Both the position numbers and the translations under genes were made by a program. A model generated the notes under the pieces. The model saw only the letters and a program-made list of their open reading frames with translations. It was not told the DNA's origin and ran no database searches. A stretch of 64,000 nucleotides of DNA from Enterovibrio gelatinilyticus (lineage in GTDB: Bacteria > Pseudomonadota > Gammaproteobacteria > Enterobacterales > Vibrionaceae), in contig NZ_JAJUBC010000001.1 of the NCBI RefSeq assembly GCF_028683095.1, positions 62,001 through 126,000 of the forward strand. The letters are read 5' to 3'. How positions within the stretch are numbered: position 1 is the stretch's first letter; the number at the start of each line of letters is the position of its first letter. Of the stretch, positions 8,910-17,878 are shown piece by piece.

Positions 8910-9812
8910 ATGAATAAATACCTTCTCGCCGGTGCAATAACGTCAGTGCTGAGTTACCAAGCCTATGTAATGGCGACTGAAAGCCATCTGGCATCCGGTA
9001 AAAACAGTAAAATAGTGCAAAAAGACAAAGCTTACATTCCTATACAATTGGCCTCGGAATATCGACACGGTATGGCCATTGATTGGGCGGATTACTTATT
9101 CAGCGAAAAACTGGATGGGATTCGTGCGATCTGGACAGGAGAAAGGCTTATTACTCGTCAAGGTAATCAAATTTCTGCACCTGCTTGGTTCACAGAAGCT
9201 TTGCCACCTTATGCTGTGGAAGGAGAGCTTTGGTCGGGTAGAAATCGTTTCGAACACATTATGTCAGTGGTGATGGATGACACGCCCAACGACGATGATT
9301 GGCAAACCATTCAGTTTATGCTGTTCGATTTACCAACACTGGATGGAGACTTTACGACGCGATTTGATGCATTAGTACACCTTGTGAATTCGACTGATTC
9401 TGACCATATCCAGTATGTGCCTCATTTTCCTTCCTTGAGTGAGCACCACATTGAGAGACTGCTTCGAGATATTGATGGCAATGGCGGAGAAGGCCTTATG
9501 CTGCGAAAAATGTCTAGTGGATATTTGTCGGGACGCAGCGATAACGTATTGAAGTTTAAAATCTCAAAAGATGCAGAGGCCTTAGTGGTTGGTTATCACG
9601 AAGGAAAGGGTAAGCATCAAGGCAGAATGGGCTCACTGATGGTGAAAACGGATAGCGGCAAAGTCTTCAAAATAGGTACGGGATTTAGTGATAAGCAAAG
9701 AGAAAATCCTCCTGAAATCGGCAGTATGGTGACATTTCGCTACAACGGATACACCAAGAACGGTATTCCCAAATTTGCACGGTTTATGCGTGTTGATGAA
9801 ACCAAGCAATGA
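8910..9812 (+). CDS. ligE: Periplasmic ATP-dependent DNA ligase LigE
   Basis: The 300-residue protein has the minimal ATP-dependent DNA ligase layout: nucleotidyltransferase domain followed by OB fold, with no zinc finger or DNA-binding extension. Motif I is EKLDGIR with Lys67 as the adenylated residue. Motif III-like FMLFDLP, motif IV EGLMLRK and motif V LKFKISKDAEA follow, and the OB-fold part reads GSLMVKT ... FRYNGYTKNG. An N-terminal signal peptide (LLAGAITSVLSYQAYVMA) indicates export, the mark of Lig E enzymes in naturally competent Gram-negative bacteria, which may seal incoming or extracellular DNA. ATG 8910 follows GGAG at the right spacing; a GTG immediately before it is the only other choice. 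No competence genes adjoin it. Confidence 0.92.
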   Translation: MNKYLLAGAITSVLSYQAYVMATESHLASGKNSKIVQKDKAYIPIQLASEYRHGMAIDWADYLFSEKLDGIRAIWTGERLITRQGNQISAPAWFTEALPPYAVEGELWSGRNRFEHIMSVVMDDTPNDDDWQTIQFMLFDLPTLDGDFTTRFDALVHLVNSTDSDHIQYVPHFPSLSEHHIERLLRDIDGNGGEGLMLRKMSSGYLSGRSDNVLKFKISKDAEALVVGYHEGKGKHQGRMGSLMVKTDSGKVFKIGTGFSDKQRENPPEIGSMVTFRYNGYTKNGIPKFARFMRVDETKQ

Positions 9813-9938
9813 AGGTCAGTGTAACAGTGCATTAAAGAGAAACCTTGAGTCACAGTTTGCAGATAAAACATGGAAGATTTCTGAATTTGTTCAAAAACTT
9901 AACAGAGTCACATTTGTGCTTTGTTAAGGGTTTTGGAT

Positions 9939-10943
9939 ATGCAAAAAAAGCGTCGGCCAACTATGCAAGATGTCGCTGAACGGGTAGGGGTTACGAAGAT
10001 GACGGTGAGTCGTTATCTTAAATATCCAGAGCGCGTCGCTAAAGCGACTGGCGAACGCATTCAATCTGCACTGGACGACGTTGGGTATATCCCTAACCGA
10101 GTACCTGACATTCTTTCTAACCGCCGCAGTCATACTATTGGTGTCGTCCTTCCATCCCTAAGCCAGCCTGTTTTTCATCAAGTTATCAAAGGGATTGAGA
10201 AAGTGACTGAAGCCTCTAAGTATCAAGTGATGGTAACTCACTGTGGTTACGACTTAGAGGCAGAAGAACAACGTATTCAATGTTTGTTGTCGTTCAATGT
10301 TGACGGTCTTATCCTCGCAGAGAATCAACACTCTGACCGAGCATTGAGAATGATTGAAACTGCGGGTATTCCTGTTGTGGAAGTCTTGGATGCAGATACC
10401 TGTATTGAGCGAATGTCTGTGGGAATAGACAACGAGCAGGCAGCAACCGCGATGGTGACCTTAATGATTGAACGAGGTTACAAGAACATTATTTGTTTGA
10501 GTGCTAAAAAGGGGATCAGAACTCAAAGCAAGCTGCAGGGTTATGTGAATGCCATGGAGAGTGCTGGATTACAAGCGCGGAGTTTGACGGCAAAATCTGA
10601 ATCTTCAGTTTCACTGGCAAAGAAAATGACGCGAAAAGTCCTTGAGCGATATGGTGATACTGATGCATTTTTCTGCACCGACGATGAACTGGCTGCGGGG
10701 GTGTTACTCGAATGCCAACGACAAAACATTGATGTACCGGAAAGAATGGGCATTGCTGGCATCCATGCGTTGGACATTGGACAATCCATGATGCCAAAGC
10801 TTGCAAGTGTTGTGACACCAGACGTTGAGACGGGCGAACGTGCGATGTTATCACTTCTCTCTGTGATAGAAGGGCACAGTATGCCTGTTGAGCCGCTAGA
10901 ATTTGAAATTGATGAAGGCGAGAGTTTACTCTCGCCATATTAA
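9939..10943 (+). CDS. LacI-family repressor resembling gluconate regulator GntR
   Basis: A 334-residue regulator. Residues 1-60 form the LacI helix-turn-helix and hinge (TMQDVAERVGVTKMTVSRYL ... IPNRVPDILSNRRS). The rest is the periplasmic-binding-protein-like effector domain (HTIGVVLPSLSQPVFHQVIKGI). The N-terminus MQKKRRPTMQDVA and following lines are close to what I recall of GntR of the gluconate regulon, but no gluconate kinase or transporter gene adjoins, so the effector is not assigned. ATG 9939 has AAGGG eight nt upstream; an upstream TTG is unlikely. It is convergent with the lactate operon and separated from it by a terminator hairpin. Confidence 0.85.
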   Translation: MQKKRRPTMQDVAERVGVTKMTVSRYLKYPERVAKATGERIQSALDDVGYIPNRVPDILSNRRSHTIGVVLPSLSQPVFHQVIKGIEKVTEASKYQVMVTHCGYDLEAEEQRIQCLLSFNVDGLILAENQHSDRALRMIETAGIPVVEVLDADTCIERMSVGIDNEQAATAMVTLMIERGYKNIICLSAKKGIRTQSKLQGYVNAMESAGLQARSLTAKSESSVSLAKKMTRKVLERYGDTDAFFCTDDELAAGVLLECQRQNIDVPERMGIAGIHALDIGQSMMPKLASVVTPDVETGERAMLSLLSVIEGHSMPVEPLEFEIDEGESLLSPY

Positions 10944-10974
10944 CCATATTATCTTATCACCGCAGCACCACTTC

Positions 10975-11006
10975 AGCGCTAGATGAATCAGACTAATAGC
11001 GCTTTT
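10975..11006 (+). terminator. Terminator of the LacI-family regulator gene
   Basis: AGCGCTA and TAGCGCT flank a 15-nt loop and are followed by TTT on the plus strand, 32 nt after the regulator's stop and ending just before the convergent dld stop. Confidence 0.55.
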
Positions 11007-11008
11007 GC

Positions 11009-13858
11009 TCAGGCGCTTGTGGCAGGCACAGGTTGCTGGCTCGTTGCTTCTTCTAACAAGAATAAGATTGAACGATACGGTATCCCGCTATGCTCAGTTA
11101 AACCGATTTCACAGGTTCGACTATTGCTAAAACCGCGTGTACACCCGGATGGAATTTGCCCTTTAAGTGGATTCAATGCAGACGCATTAAGCTCTGGTGT
11201 AAAGAACCCCTTGTCGCCCGCGAAGCCGCAACACTCAATATGTTCCGGAACAATCACTTCTTTCGCACAAGCCTGCGCGGCATTTAGCAACGTATCTGCT
11301 AACCCCATGCGTTTTGTACTGCAGGTTATATGCAACATAACCGTTTCATCGAGCGGTGTGACCTCTAACTCCTTCAACAGATATTGAGTAATAAAACCCG
11401 CGGGTTCAAAGATATCCATTTCTTTTTCAAATTGTTCTTTGCTCAGTTTGCCGCATGGGCTGGTGTCCATCAGGATTGGCCATTTACCGCGTTGACTGGC
11501 ATGCCACAAAACATCTTGGAGCTGATCACTCTTACTCTTGGCGACGTTGGTCATTCCCTTGCTGTCATAGGGCATCCCACAGCATTGGTCTTGTAGTGCA
11601 TTAGGGATGATAACTTGATAGCCAGCACGCTCAAGTAGTGACATTGTCACTTCTGTAAGTGTTCTACCATCATGACTTCCCACTTCATTGGCCATATTTC
11701 GGCTGGCACAAGAAGGGAAGTAGACCACTTGCTTCTCTCGGGCGACTGATGAGCTTTCGATGTTACTTCGGTTGGCCGTCGGGAAGCTTTTGTGCCAAGA
11801 CGGGCTTCGTCCTTTCGTGAGTGAGCGCAGTCCATTGACGGTTTTACTCATGACCTTCTCACCCAGTGACTTTTGCATCACCTTGTTAGCAGTGAGACCT
11901 ACACGAGCGACTGCCGTGACTGCTGAGAAATGATCTGCCGTCCAGCGCGCAATCGGTTCATAGCGTTGGTATTTGTCTATACGAATCTGTTTGATGAGAT
12001 CGCCAGTATTAATGCCAACCGGGCATCGATCAGCGCACAATCCTGTTGCTGCGCAGGTATCAACGCCAAGGTAGTCAAACGCCTTTTGGATTTCCTGATG
12101 ACGAGACGTGTTTCCTTCCCGTTCTAATCGGCTTAACTCACGATAGATAACAATACGCTGACGGGGAGATAGGGACAGCGTTCTAGAAGGGCAGACAGCT
12201 TCACAGAAACCACACTCAATACAGCGATCGATAATGTCGTCCGCTTTTGGCATCGGCTTAAGATGGGTGATATGTGCGTTCGGATTGTCGTTGATGATCA
12301 CGCCAGGGTTAAGCAGACCGTTGGGATCAAATAAGGCTTTAATGCGTCGCATCAATTGATAGGCGTCCGCGCCCCATTCAAGCTCAACATACGGGGCCAT
12401 GTTTCTGCCCGTACCATGCTCTGCTTTCAACGAGCCGCCATATTTTACCGCCACCAACTGTGCAACGGCATCCATGAACTTGCCGTAGCGGGCAACTTCC
12501 TCCTCGCTTTCGAAGCCTTGAGTGAAAACAAAATGAAGGTTGCCTTCAAGCGCATGACCAAAAATGATCGCTTCACGGTAACCAAAATCGTCAAATAGCG
12601 CCTGTAATTCTCGAATACCTGCGGCAAGACGTTCAACAGGAAACGCTACATCTTCAATAATGACGGTAGTTCCTGCTTCTCTGACAGCGCCTACCGCGGG
12701 GAACATGCCTTTGCGGATCCCCCATAGCGTTGCGATAGTTGGCGCATGCTGGGTGAACGCAACTTGATGCGGAATACTGAACTCTGCCAGAATTGACATC
12801 ACTTCATGACAGTGTGCGTTTAACGTGTCCTCTTCACTCGCTCTAGACTCCACTAGCAAAGCGCAATGCTCAAGGTTGAGTTGAGGGAGAAAGTCAGGCA
12901 CTCCTAGATTGTATGCGACCGACTTAAGTGCACGACCGTCCATCATTTCAACTGAAGAGACTGACGCATTTGATAGTGCTGTCACTGCGTTAGAGGCCGC
13001 TTCAATGTCATTAAACACCAAAAGCGCGGAAGCCTTGAAAGGATGTTCTATCACCGTGTTGTAGGTGATTTCTGCAATAAAGCCCAGTGTGCCTTCTGAA
13101 CCGACCATCAAGTGCGTGAGCACGTCCAACGGGTCAGAGAAGTCGATGAGTGCGTTAAGTGCATAACCAGTGGTGTTCTTTAGGCGGTATTTATGTGCAA
13201 TACGCTGCTTTAATTCAGGGTTCTGGCTGACCTCAGCGCAAAGGGATTGAATACCTTCGAGCAAATATTTGTGACTTTCTTTAAACGTGGAAATAGACCG
13301 ATAGTCTGCGGTGTCGAGGACAGTCCCATCATGAAATACCAGCTTCATCGAATCGACGGTTTTGTAGGTGTTTTGTGCAGTGCCGCAACACATTCCGCTC
13401 GCGTTATTCGCGGCGATACCGCCAATCTTACAGCTGTTGATAGAAGCAGGGTCGGGGCCAATTTTACGTTGGAACGGCATGAGGTACCGGTTGGCGTCTG
13501 CACCGATAACGCCGGGCTGCAGGCGTATTCTCTCGCCGTTGTCGATAATTTCATGCTGTCGCCAACTGTCAGTTAACGTGATCAACACGGAATCTGACAC
13601 GGCTTGTCCTGATAGGCTCGTACCCGCCGCACGAAAGGTAAACGGTATGCGCATTTCGCCACAGGTGGTGATGATAAAGATGATGTCATCGAGTGTATCT
13701 GCCTGCACGACGACTTCTGGGATCAACCGATAAAAGCTAGCATCGGTGCCAAATGCCAGCGTTCGAGTGGCGTCAGTGATAAGCCGTGTGTCTGGAATTC
13801 TCAGCGCAAGCTGCGATAGAAGCTCCGTCTTCGTGTCGTTTGTCATCCTTGGTGACAT
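11009..13858 (-). CDS. dld: FAD / iron-sulfur D-lactate dehydrogenase fused to a heterodisulfide-reductase-like half (Dld-II type)
   Basis: The 949-residue enzyme oxidises D-lactate (or a related D-2-hydroxy acid) to pyruvate and passes electrons to the respiratory chain at the inner membrane face. The N-terminal half is an FAD-binding type 4 domain (AGTSLSGQAVSD; IGGIAANNASGMCCG; GSEGTLGFI) with the FAD-linked oxidase C-terminal domain. Around residues 540-620 lie two iron-sulfur motifs, CIECGFCEAVCP and CAATGLCADRCP. The C-terminal third has two CCG cysteine-rich domains (QCCGMPYDSKG, ECCGFAGDKG). This fusion matches Dld-II beside lldEFG in Shewanella and Vibrio. It is the last gene of lldE-lldF-lldG-dld, starting 2 nt after the lldG stop with GAGGAG upstream. 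A nearer ATG (13846) is an alternative start. Confidence 0.88.
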   Translation of the reverse strand: MSPRMTNDTKTELLSQLALRIPDTRLITDATRTLAFGTDASFYRLIPEVVVQADTLDDIIFIITTCGEMRIPFTFRAAGTSLSGQAVSDSVLITLTDSWRQHEIIDNGERIRLQPGVIGADANRYLMPFQRKIGPDPASINSCKIGGIAANNASGMCCGTAQNTYKTVDSMKLVFHDGTVLDTADYRSISTFKESHKYLLEGIQSLCAEVSQNPELKQRIAHKYRLKNTTGYALNALIDFSDPLDVLTHLMVGSEGTLGFIAEITYNTVIEHPFKASALLVFNDIEAASNAVTALSNASVSSVEMMDGRALKSVAYNLGVPDFLPQLNLEHCALLVESRASEEDTLNAHCHEVMSILAEFSIPHQVAFTQHAPTIATLWGIRKGMFPAVGAVREAGTTVIIEDVAFPVERLAAGIRELQALFDDFGYREAIIFGHALEGNLHFVFTQGFESEEEVARYGKFMDAVAQLVAVKYGGSLKAEHGTGRNMAPYVELEWGADAYQLMRRIKALFDPNGLLNPGVIINDNPNAHITHLKPMPKADDIIDRCIECGFCEAVCPSRTLSLSPRQRIVIYRELSRLEREGNTSRHQEIQKAFDYLGVDTCAATGLCADRCPVGINTGDLIKQIRIDKYQRYEPIARWTADHFSAVTAVARVGLTANKVMQKSLGEKVMSKTVNGLRSLTKGRSPSWHKSFPTANRSNIESSSVAREKQVVYFPSCASRNMANEVGSHDGRTLTEVTMSLLERAGYQVIIPNALQDQCCGMPYDSKGMTNVAKSKSDQLQDVLWHASQRGKWPILMDTSPCGKLSKEQFEKEMDIFEPAGFITQYLLKELEVTPLDETVMLHITCSTKRMGLADTLLNAAQACAKEVIVPEHIECCGFAGDKGFFTPELNASALNPLKGQIPSGCTRGFSNSRTCEIGLTEHSGIPYRSILFLLEEATSQQPVPATSA

Positions 13859-13860
13859 GG

Positions 13861-14535
13861 TTACTCCTCAACCATAAAGACAATTAGTCGCTTAGGTCCA
13901 TGTGCACCATAAGCCAATGTTTGTTGGATGTCGGCAGTTTTTGATGGGCCAGAGATGAGCAGTAAATTGGTGGGAGGCTGGGTATCCCATCCTGCTTCTG
14001 TCCAAAAAGGTGTAGCCATCAACTCATTGAAGTTACTAACAATGTCACATTCACGCAGTATGGCAATATGTGTAGGGGGAACGAGTGACAGAGCTCGCGG
14101 TTCTTTTTCACCCGTGACAATTGCAAGTGTCCCAGTATCAGCGATGCCGGCGGGAATAACCGAAAGACTGGCATCAATGTCGTTGAATAATGCAACTTTG
14201 TTATCATCTAATGGCTGATCATAGGTTTTCACGTCACAGGAAAGTCCTGTGTCGTTCAGTATGGACCCATAAGGATTGTCTTTCCCAAGCAGAATGGTGC
14301 TAAATGCGTTGTCGCGAATGAAAGTGACTAGTGAGTCATAAAGGCTGTCTTTTGTTGTTTGAATCACTTCGGCATGTGCAGCCGTCATGCAACTAATAAA
14401 TCGCTCAACGCGGTGAGCTAAATCAGGATCATGCCATGCTTGCCAACCAGGAAGCTCGGTATCCGCTGATTGTCTTGGTGCTGCGTTCAGTTTTGCGAAA
14501 ATCGCCGCACGCGCATTTTGGCTTCGAATATTCAT
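13861..14535 (-). CDS. lldG: L-lactate oxidation protein LldG (LutC/YkgG family)
   Basis: A 224-residue LUD-domain (DUF162) protein and third subunit of the LldEFG (LutABC) iron-sulfur L-lactate dehydrogenase complex, which oxidises L-lactate to pyruvate. Family features visible include GIADTGTLAIVTG and the C-terminal PKRLIVFMVEE. No cysteine motif is expected in this subunit and none is seen. Its ATG overlaps the lldF stop by 4 nt (ATGA), and dld follows 2 nt after its own stop, so translation of the set is coupled. The subunit is cytoplasmic, probably loosely membrane-associated through its partners. Confidence 0.88.
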   Translation of the reverse strand: MNIRSQNARAAIFAKLNAAPRQSADTELPGWQAWHDPDLAHRVERFISCMTAAHAEVIQTTKDSLYDSLVTFIRDNAFSTILLGKDNPYGSILNDTGLSCDVKTYDQPLDDNKVALFNDIDASLSVIPAGIADTGTLAIVTGEKEPRALSLVPPTHIAILRECDIVSNFNELMATPFWTEAGWDTQPPTNLLLISGPSKTADIQQTLAYGAHGPKRLIVFMVEE

Positions 14536-15962
14536 TGTTTATCTCCTTTACGCTTGGCAATTCTCGCTTTCAACGACACGGTTGCGAGCTTGGGCTTGAC
14601 GCGACATTGGGTCCAATTACCAAGATGATTGGGGATCACGCCATTCATCTTTCGCGCAATGCTGAGTGCGTTGTGATAAAGGGAGGGATGGCTGGCAGCA
14701 TAAGCAAAACCTTTCATTGCCACCTTTTCTAACTTGCTTTCATCTGCATCCTGCCCCCGAAGTGGTTCGTGACCAGTAGAAGCTTTATGTTTGGCTTCCT
14801 GTCTGAGCCTTTGAAGCATGGCGGGAATAGGAATTCGGACGGGGCACACTTCTTCGCACGCTCCACAAAGACTAGAGGCTGTGATGATGGATTTTGTGCT
14901 TTCTAATCCCATCATGTGTGGCGAAATAATCTTTCCAATAGGGCCGGGATATACAGTGCCGTACGCATGGCCGCCTATTCGTGTATAAACAGGGCAGTGG
15001 TTCATACAGGCTCCGCAACGAATACATTGCAACGTTTTACGTAATTCTTCGTCGTGGTATGCCTGACTGCGCCCGTTATCTAGCAAGATAAGGTGAACTT
15101 CTCTAGGGCCATCAAGCTCTCCGTCTTTGCGTGGGCCACTGATCATATTGAAGTAAGTGGTAATATTTTGCCCTGTCGCGGAACGGGTCAGCGCACTGTA
15201 CAGCGGAGGGATATCTGATAGGAACTCAACGACTTTCTCAATTCCGGTGATCGCAATGTGTACATCAGGAATCGTTGTACACATTCTTCCGTTACCTTCG
15301 TTTTCCACTAAACACAGGGTGCCCGTTTCAGCCACGGGAAAATTAACTCCGGAAATACCAATATCCGCATCTTGGTAAGCTTGGCGAAGCATCGTTCGAC
15401 CGGTATTGATCAAGCGATCGACATCGGTGGTGGGCGTGAAATCCTGAATGTTGTGTTCAAAGGTATCGGAGACTTGCTGTTTGTTTTTGTGAATGGCGGG
15501 CATGATGATGTGAGAGGGGGTATCCCCGTCTAATTGAACAATATATTCGCCCATGTCGCTTTCAAGGCATTGTACCCCGAGTTTTTCCATGTGGTGATTG
15601 AGGCCGATTTCCTCACTGACCATGGATTTACCCTTCACCATGAGCTTGGCGCTATGCTTCGCGGCAAGTTCGCTAAATATTGCATTCGCTTCGTTCGAAT
15701 CTTGCGCCCAATGTACTTGTATACCATTTCGCTGGCACTGAACTTCTAGCTTTTCGAGCAGTTCTGGTAGTTTGCTTAAGCAGCGTTTGCGTATCGCTTC
15801 CGAACGATCTCTGACAGCGTTTTCTTCGCTAGCATCAGGGAAAGCATCGCGTCGCTTGTTGCGCAGGTAATCCATTGCACCGCGAAAGTTCCCCCTTAGT
15901 TCGCTGTCTTTGAGTGCGTCATGAGCTTGTTGATGAAATCGTTCCGGGCGGTTGTGACTCAT
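14532..15962 (-). CDS. lldF: L-lactate oxidation iron-sulfur protein LldF (LutB/YkgF family)
   Basis: The 476-residue central subunit of the LldEFG complex. Residues from about 60 to 300 form a LUD domain (GISGVNFPVAETGTL). Two [4Fe-4S] ferredoxin-type motifs follow, CIRCGACMNHCPVY and CGACEEVCPVRIP, which carry electrons from lactate. I start it at ATG 15962, which overlaps the lldE stop by 4 nt (ATGA). The frame stays open 38 codons further upstream inside lldE, but that stretch (MGLHAEYQWRV) is only an out-of-frame reading of lldE. Spacing and overlap on both sides show a tightly coupled operon. Confidence 0.9.
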   Translation of the reverse strand: MSHNRPERFHQQAHDALKDSELRGNFRGAMDYLRNKRRDAFPDASEENAVRDRSEAIRKRCLSKLPELLEKLEVQCQRNGIQVHWAQDSNEANAIFSELAAKHSAKLMVKGKSMVSEEIGLNHHMEKLGVQCLESDMGEYIVQLDGDTPSHIIMPAIHKNKQQVSDTFEHNIQDFTPTTDVDRLINTGRTMLRQAYQDADIGISGVNFPVAETGTLCLVENEGNGRMCTTIPDVHIAITGIEKVVEFLSDIPPLYSALTRSATGQNITTYFNMISGPRKDGELDGPREVHLILLDNGRSQAYHDEELRKTLQCIRCGACMNHCPVYTRIGGHAYGTVYPGPIGKIISPHMMGLESTKSIITASSLCGACEEVCPVRIPIPAMLQRLRQEAKHKASTGHEPLRGQDADESKLEKVAMKGFAYAASHPSLYHNALSIARKMNGVIPNHLGNWTQCRVKPKLATVSLKARIAKRKGDKQ

Positions 15963-16732
15963 GATACTTCTCCATCCAAACACGTACGTTTCGCCAAAAA
16001 GCGAGCAATGTGCTGGCCTTTGATTGGTTTGCCTTGATATTCCAACGCGCCATTGATATTCAGCATGCAACCCCAATCTGCGCTGATGAGTTCCACTGCG
16101 CCACTGTTGATTAAATTTTGCGTTTTATCCGTTACCATCGCTTCACTGATATTGGGATGCCGTACTGAGAATGTACCACCGAAGCCGCAGCATTCTTCTT
16201 CATATGCCGCTTGTTTGATCTCGACGTTGGTTAACTGGTCGAGCAAATGCGATGAATAGCGATGAACATTCATTTCACGTCTCGCCGCGCAGGAAGTATG
16301 GATAACGACCGAGGTGGGTTCGCCGCTGTCCTCGAGTTTTACACGGCAAACATTGGTGAGAAATTCGGTAAATTCATAAACTCGTTGAGAGAATGATGTC
16401 GCTTGTTGCTCTAGCGAGTGATTTGCGAAAAGCTTCGGATAGTGGTGCACCATCATGCCGCCGCATGATCCAGACAGAATAACAATGGGAATGGGTTGAG
16501 GGAAAAGTGACATTTGGTGTGCCGCAACATCACGTGATTCTTCGGTATAACCTGAGCTATATGCTGGCTGTCCGCAGCAGGTTTGTTTTTCAACAAAGAT
16601 GACCTCGATACCTTGTTTTTCTAGGACTGTTATGGCGTCAATGCCAGTGTCTGGGTCAAACATATCCACGAGACACGTTGCGTAGAGGTATATCTTTTGT
16701 GGTTTTGCAGGGTAAATTCGGGTCTGTTGCAT
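15959..16732 (-). CDS. lldE: L-lactate oxidation protein LldE (LutA/YkgE family)
   Basis: A 257-residue protein made of two cysteine-rich CCG domains, recognisable by QTCCGQPAYSSG in the first half and EECCGFGGTFS in the second. This is the layout of heterodisulfide-reductase subunit B and of LutA/YkgE. It partners LldF and LldG in L-lactate oxidation, and as first gene it sets expression of the operon. GAGGA lies just before the ATG. A LysR-family gene is transcribed divergently 149 bp away and is the natural candidate regulator. No lactate permease gene (lldP) is next to the operon in this window. Confidence 0.88.
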   Translation of the reverse strand: MQQTRIYPAKPQKIYLYATCLVDMFDPDTGIDAITVLEKQGIEVIFVEKQTCCGQPAYSSGYTEESRDVAAHQMSLFPQPIPIVILSGSCGGMMVHHYPKLFANHSLEQQATSFSQRVYEFTEFLTNVCRVKLEDSGEPTSVVIHTSCAARREMNVHRYSSHLLDQLTNVEIKQAAYEEECCGFGGTFSVRHPNISEAMVTDKTQNLINSGAVELISADWGCMLNINGALEYQGKPIKGQHIARFLAKRTCLDGEVS

Positions 16733-16881
16733 AATTCTTCCTCGTTACACAGTGTTCTTTGATGACGCCGCCCAATCCTAGTAATGGCAACACCCACTTG
16801 CTGTTACTCGAGAATAGGTAATTGCTATAAGCGAATAAATAGCATTAAATGAATTTATTATTTCCAAATTAGAGATAATCA

Positions 16882-17787
16882 ATGCGTGCTGATGATGTCA
16901 TTTTATTTGCTCAGGTGGCGGAACTAGGTTCATTCAAGTTAGCTGCAGATAGGCTTGGCTTAGCCAACTCTGTCGTCAGCAAGCGTATTCAGAGGCTTGA
17001 ACAAGATTTGGAGGTGCAATTACTTCACCGCACCACCCGAAAACTCTCGTTGACAGAAGCGGGTGTGTCACTTTTACCAACCGCAAAACAGATGGCACAG
17101 CTTCGGCAGGATGTTACTGAGTCTGTGACGCAACTCTCTTCAGTGATTAAAGGAACGTTACGTGTCTCTGTACCAACTATCTCAGGTGATCTCTTATTGG
17201 CAGAAGCCATCGCGGAGTTTGCTTCTCTGCATGATGAGCTAAGGATAGACGTAAAGCTCAGTAACCGATTCGTAGATCTTATTGATGAGGGCTTTGATTT
17301 GGCTATTCGGACGGGCTATTTAGAAGACTCTAGCCTGATCGCACGACATATTATTGATTCACAATGGTTAGTATGTGCTGCGCCAAGTTATATCGCTAAA
17401 TTCGGTAAACCAAGCTCTCCTGAGTCGCTCGAGTACCACAACTGTTTACACTATACCTATCAGTCAACGGGTGAGGGGGATTGGGAGTTCTTTATTCCGG
17501 GCACGGAAGACAAAAGAATCGTGAAAGTGAACGGGAACTTTTCGACAAATAATGCGGCTGCATTGAGAAAGGCAGCGATAGCGGGACATGGTATTGTTTA
17601 TGTACCTAAGTGTTTGGTTTACCATGATTTACAAGCGGGTATATTGATGGACATTTTCCCACATCAAGTTGCCAAAAAGCTTGGTATTTACGCGATATAT
17701 CCTTTCACACGTCACCCATCCCCAAAATTGCGGGCACTCATTGCCCATATCCGAGATAGGTATCTCGCAATGGCTCACTACTTCTAG
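16882..17787 (+). CDS. LysR-family regulator divergent from the lactate operon
   Basis: The 301-residue protein has a standard N-terminal winged helix (residues 1-60: LFAQVAELGSFKLAADRLGL, SVVSKRIQRLEQDLEVQLL, RTTRKLSLTEAG). A LysR substrate-binding domain follows, with features of the CrgA-like branch (GFDLAIRTGYLEDSSLIAR; CAAPSYIAKFG). The ATG is supported by AGAGATAA shortly upstream, a weak site. Its 149-bp gap with lldE is the usual place for a LysR operator shared by regulator and target, so control of lactate use is likely but not shown. The effector is unknown. Confidence 0.85.
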   Translation: MRADDVILFAQVAELGSFKLAADRLGLANSVVSKRIQRLEQDLEVQLLHRTTRKLSLTEAGVSLLPTAKQMAQLRQDVTESVTQLSSVIKGTLRVSVPTISGDLLLAEAIAEFASLHDELRIDVKLSNRFVDLIDEGFDLAIRTGYLEDSSLIARHIIDSQWLVCAAPSYIAKFGKPSSPESLEYHNCLHYTYQSTGEGDWEFFIPGTEDKRIVKVNGNFSTNNAAALRKAAIAGHGIVYVPKCLVYHDLQAGILMDIFPHQVAKKLGIYAIYPFTRHPSPKLRALIAHIRDRYLAMAHYF

Positions 17788-17833
17788 GTATGGACTGATA
17801 GATTAGCGTTATCACTAGTAATGCGTGGGTATT

Positions 17834-17864
17834 TGAAAAAAATTAACCGCCACTCGGCGGTTAA
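17834..17864 (-). terminator. Terminator of the HDOD gene
   Basis: TTAACCGCC-ACTC-GGCGGTTAA, a perfect 9-bp stem. On the minus strand it is followed by a run of seven T (plus-strand AAAAAAA before the stem). It probably also stops the convergent LysR transcript. Confidence 0.88.
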
Positions 17865-17878
17865 TTACAAGGTATTGA

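Noticed and set aside
10983-11387. 134-codon plus-strand frame
   Set aside because: It lies entirely antisense to dld and has no ribosome-binding site or family features.
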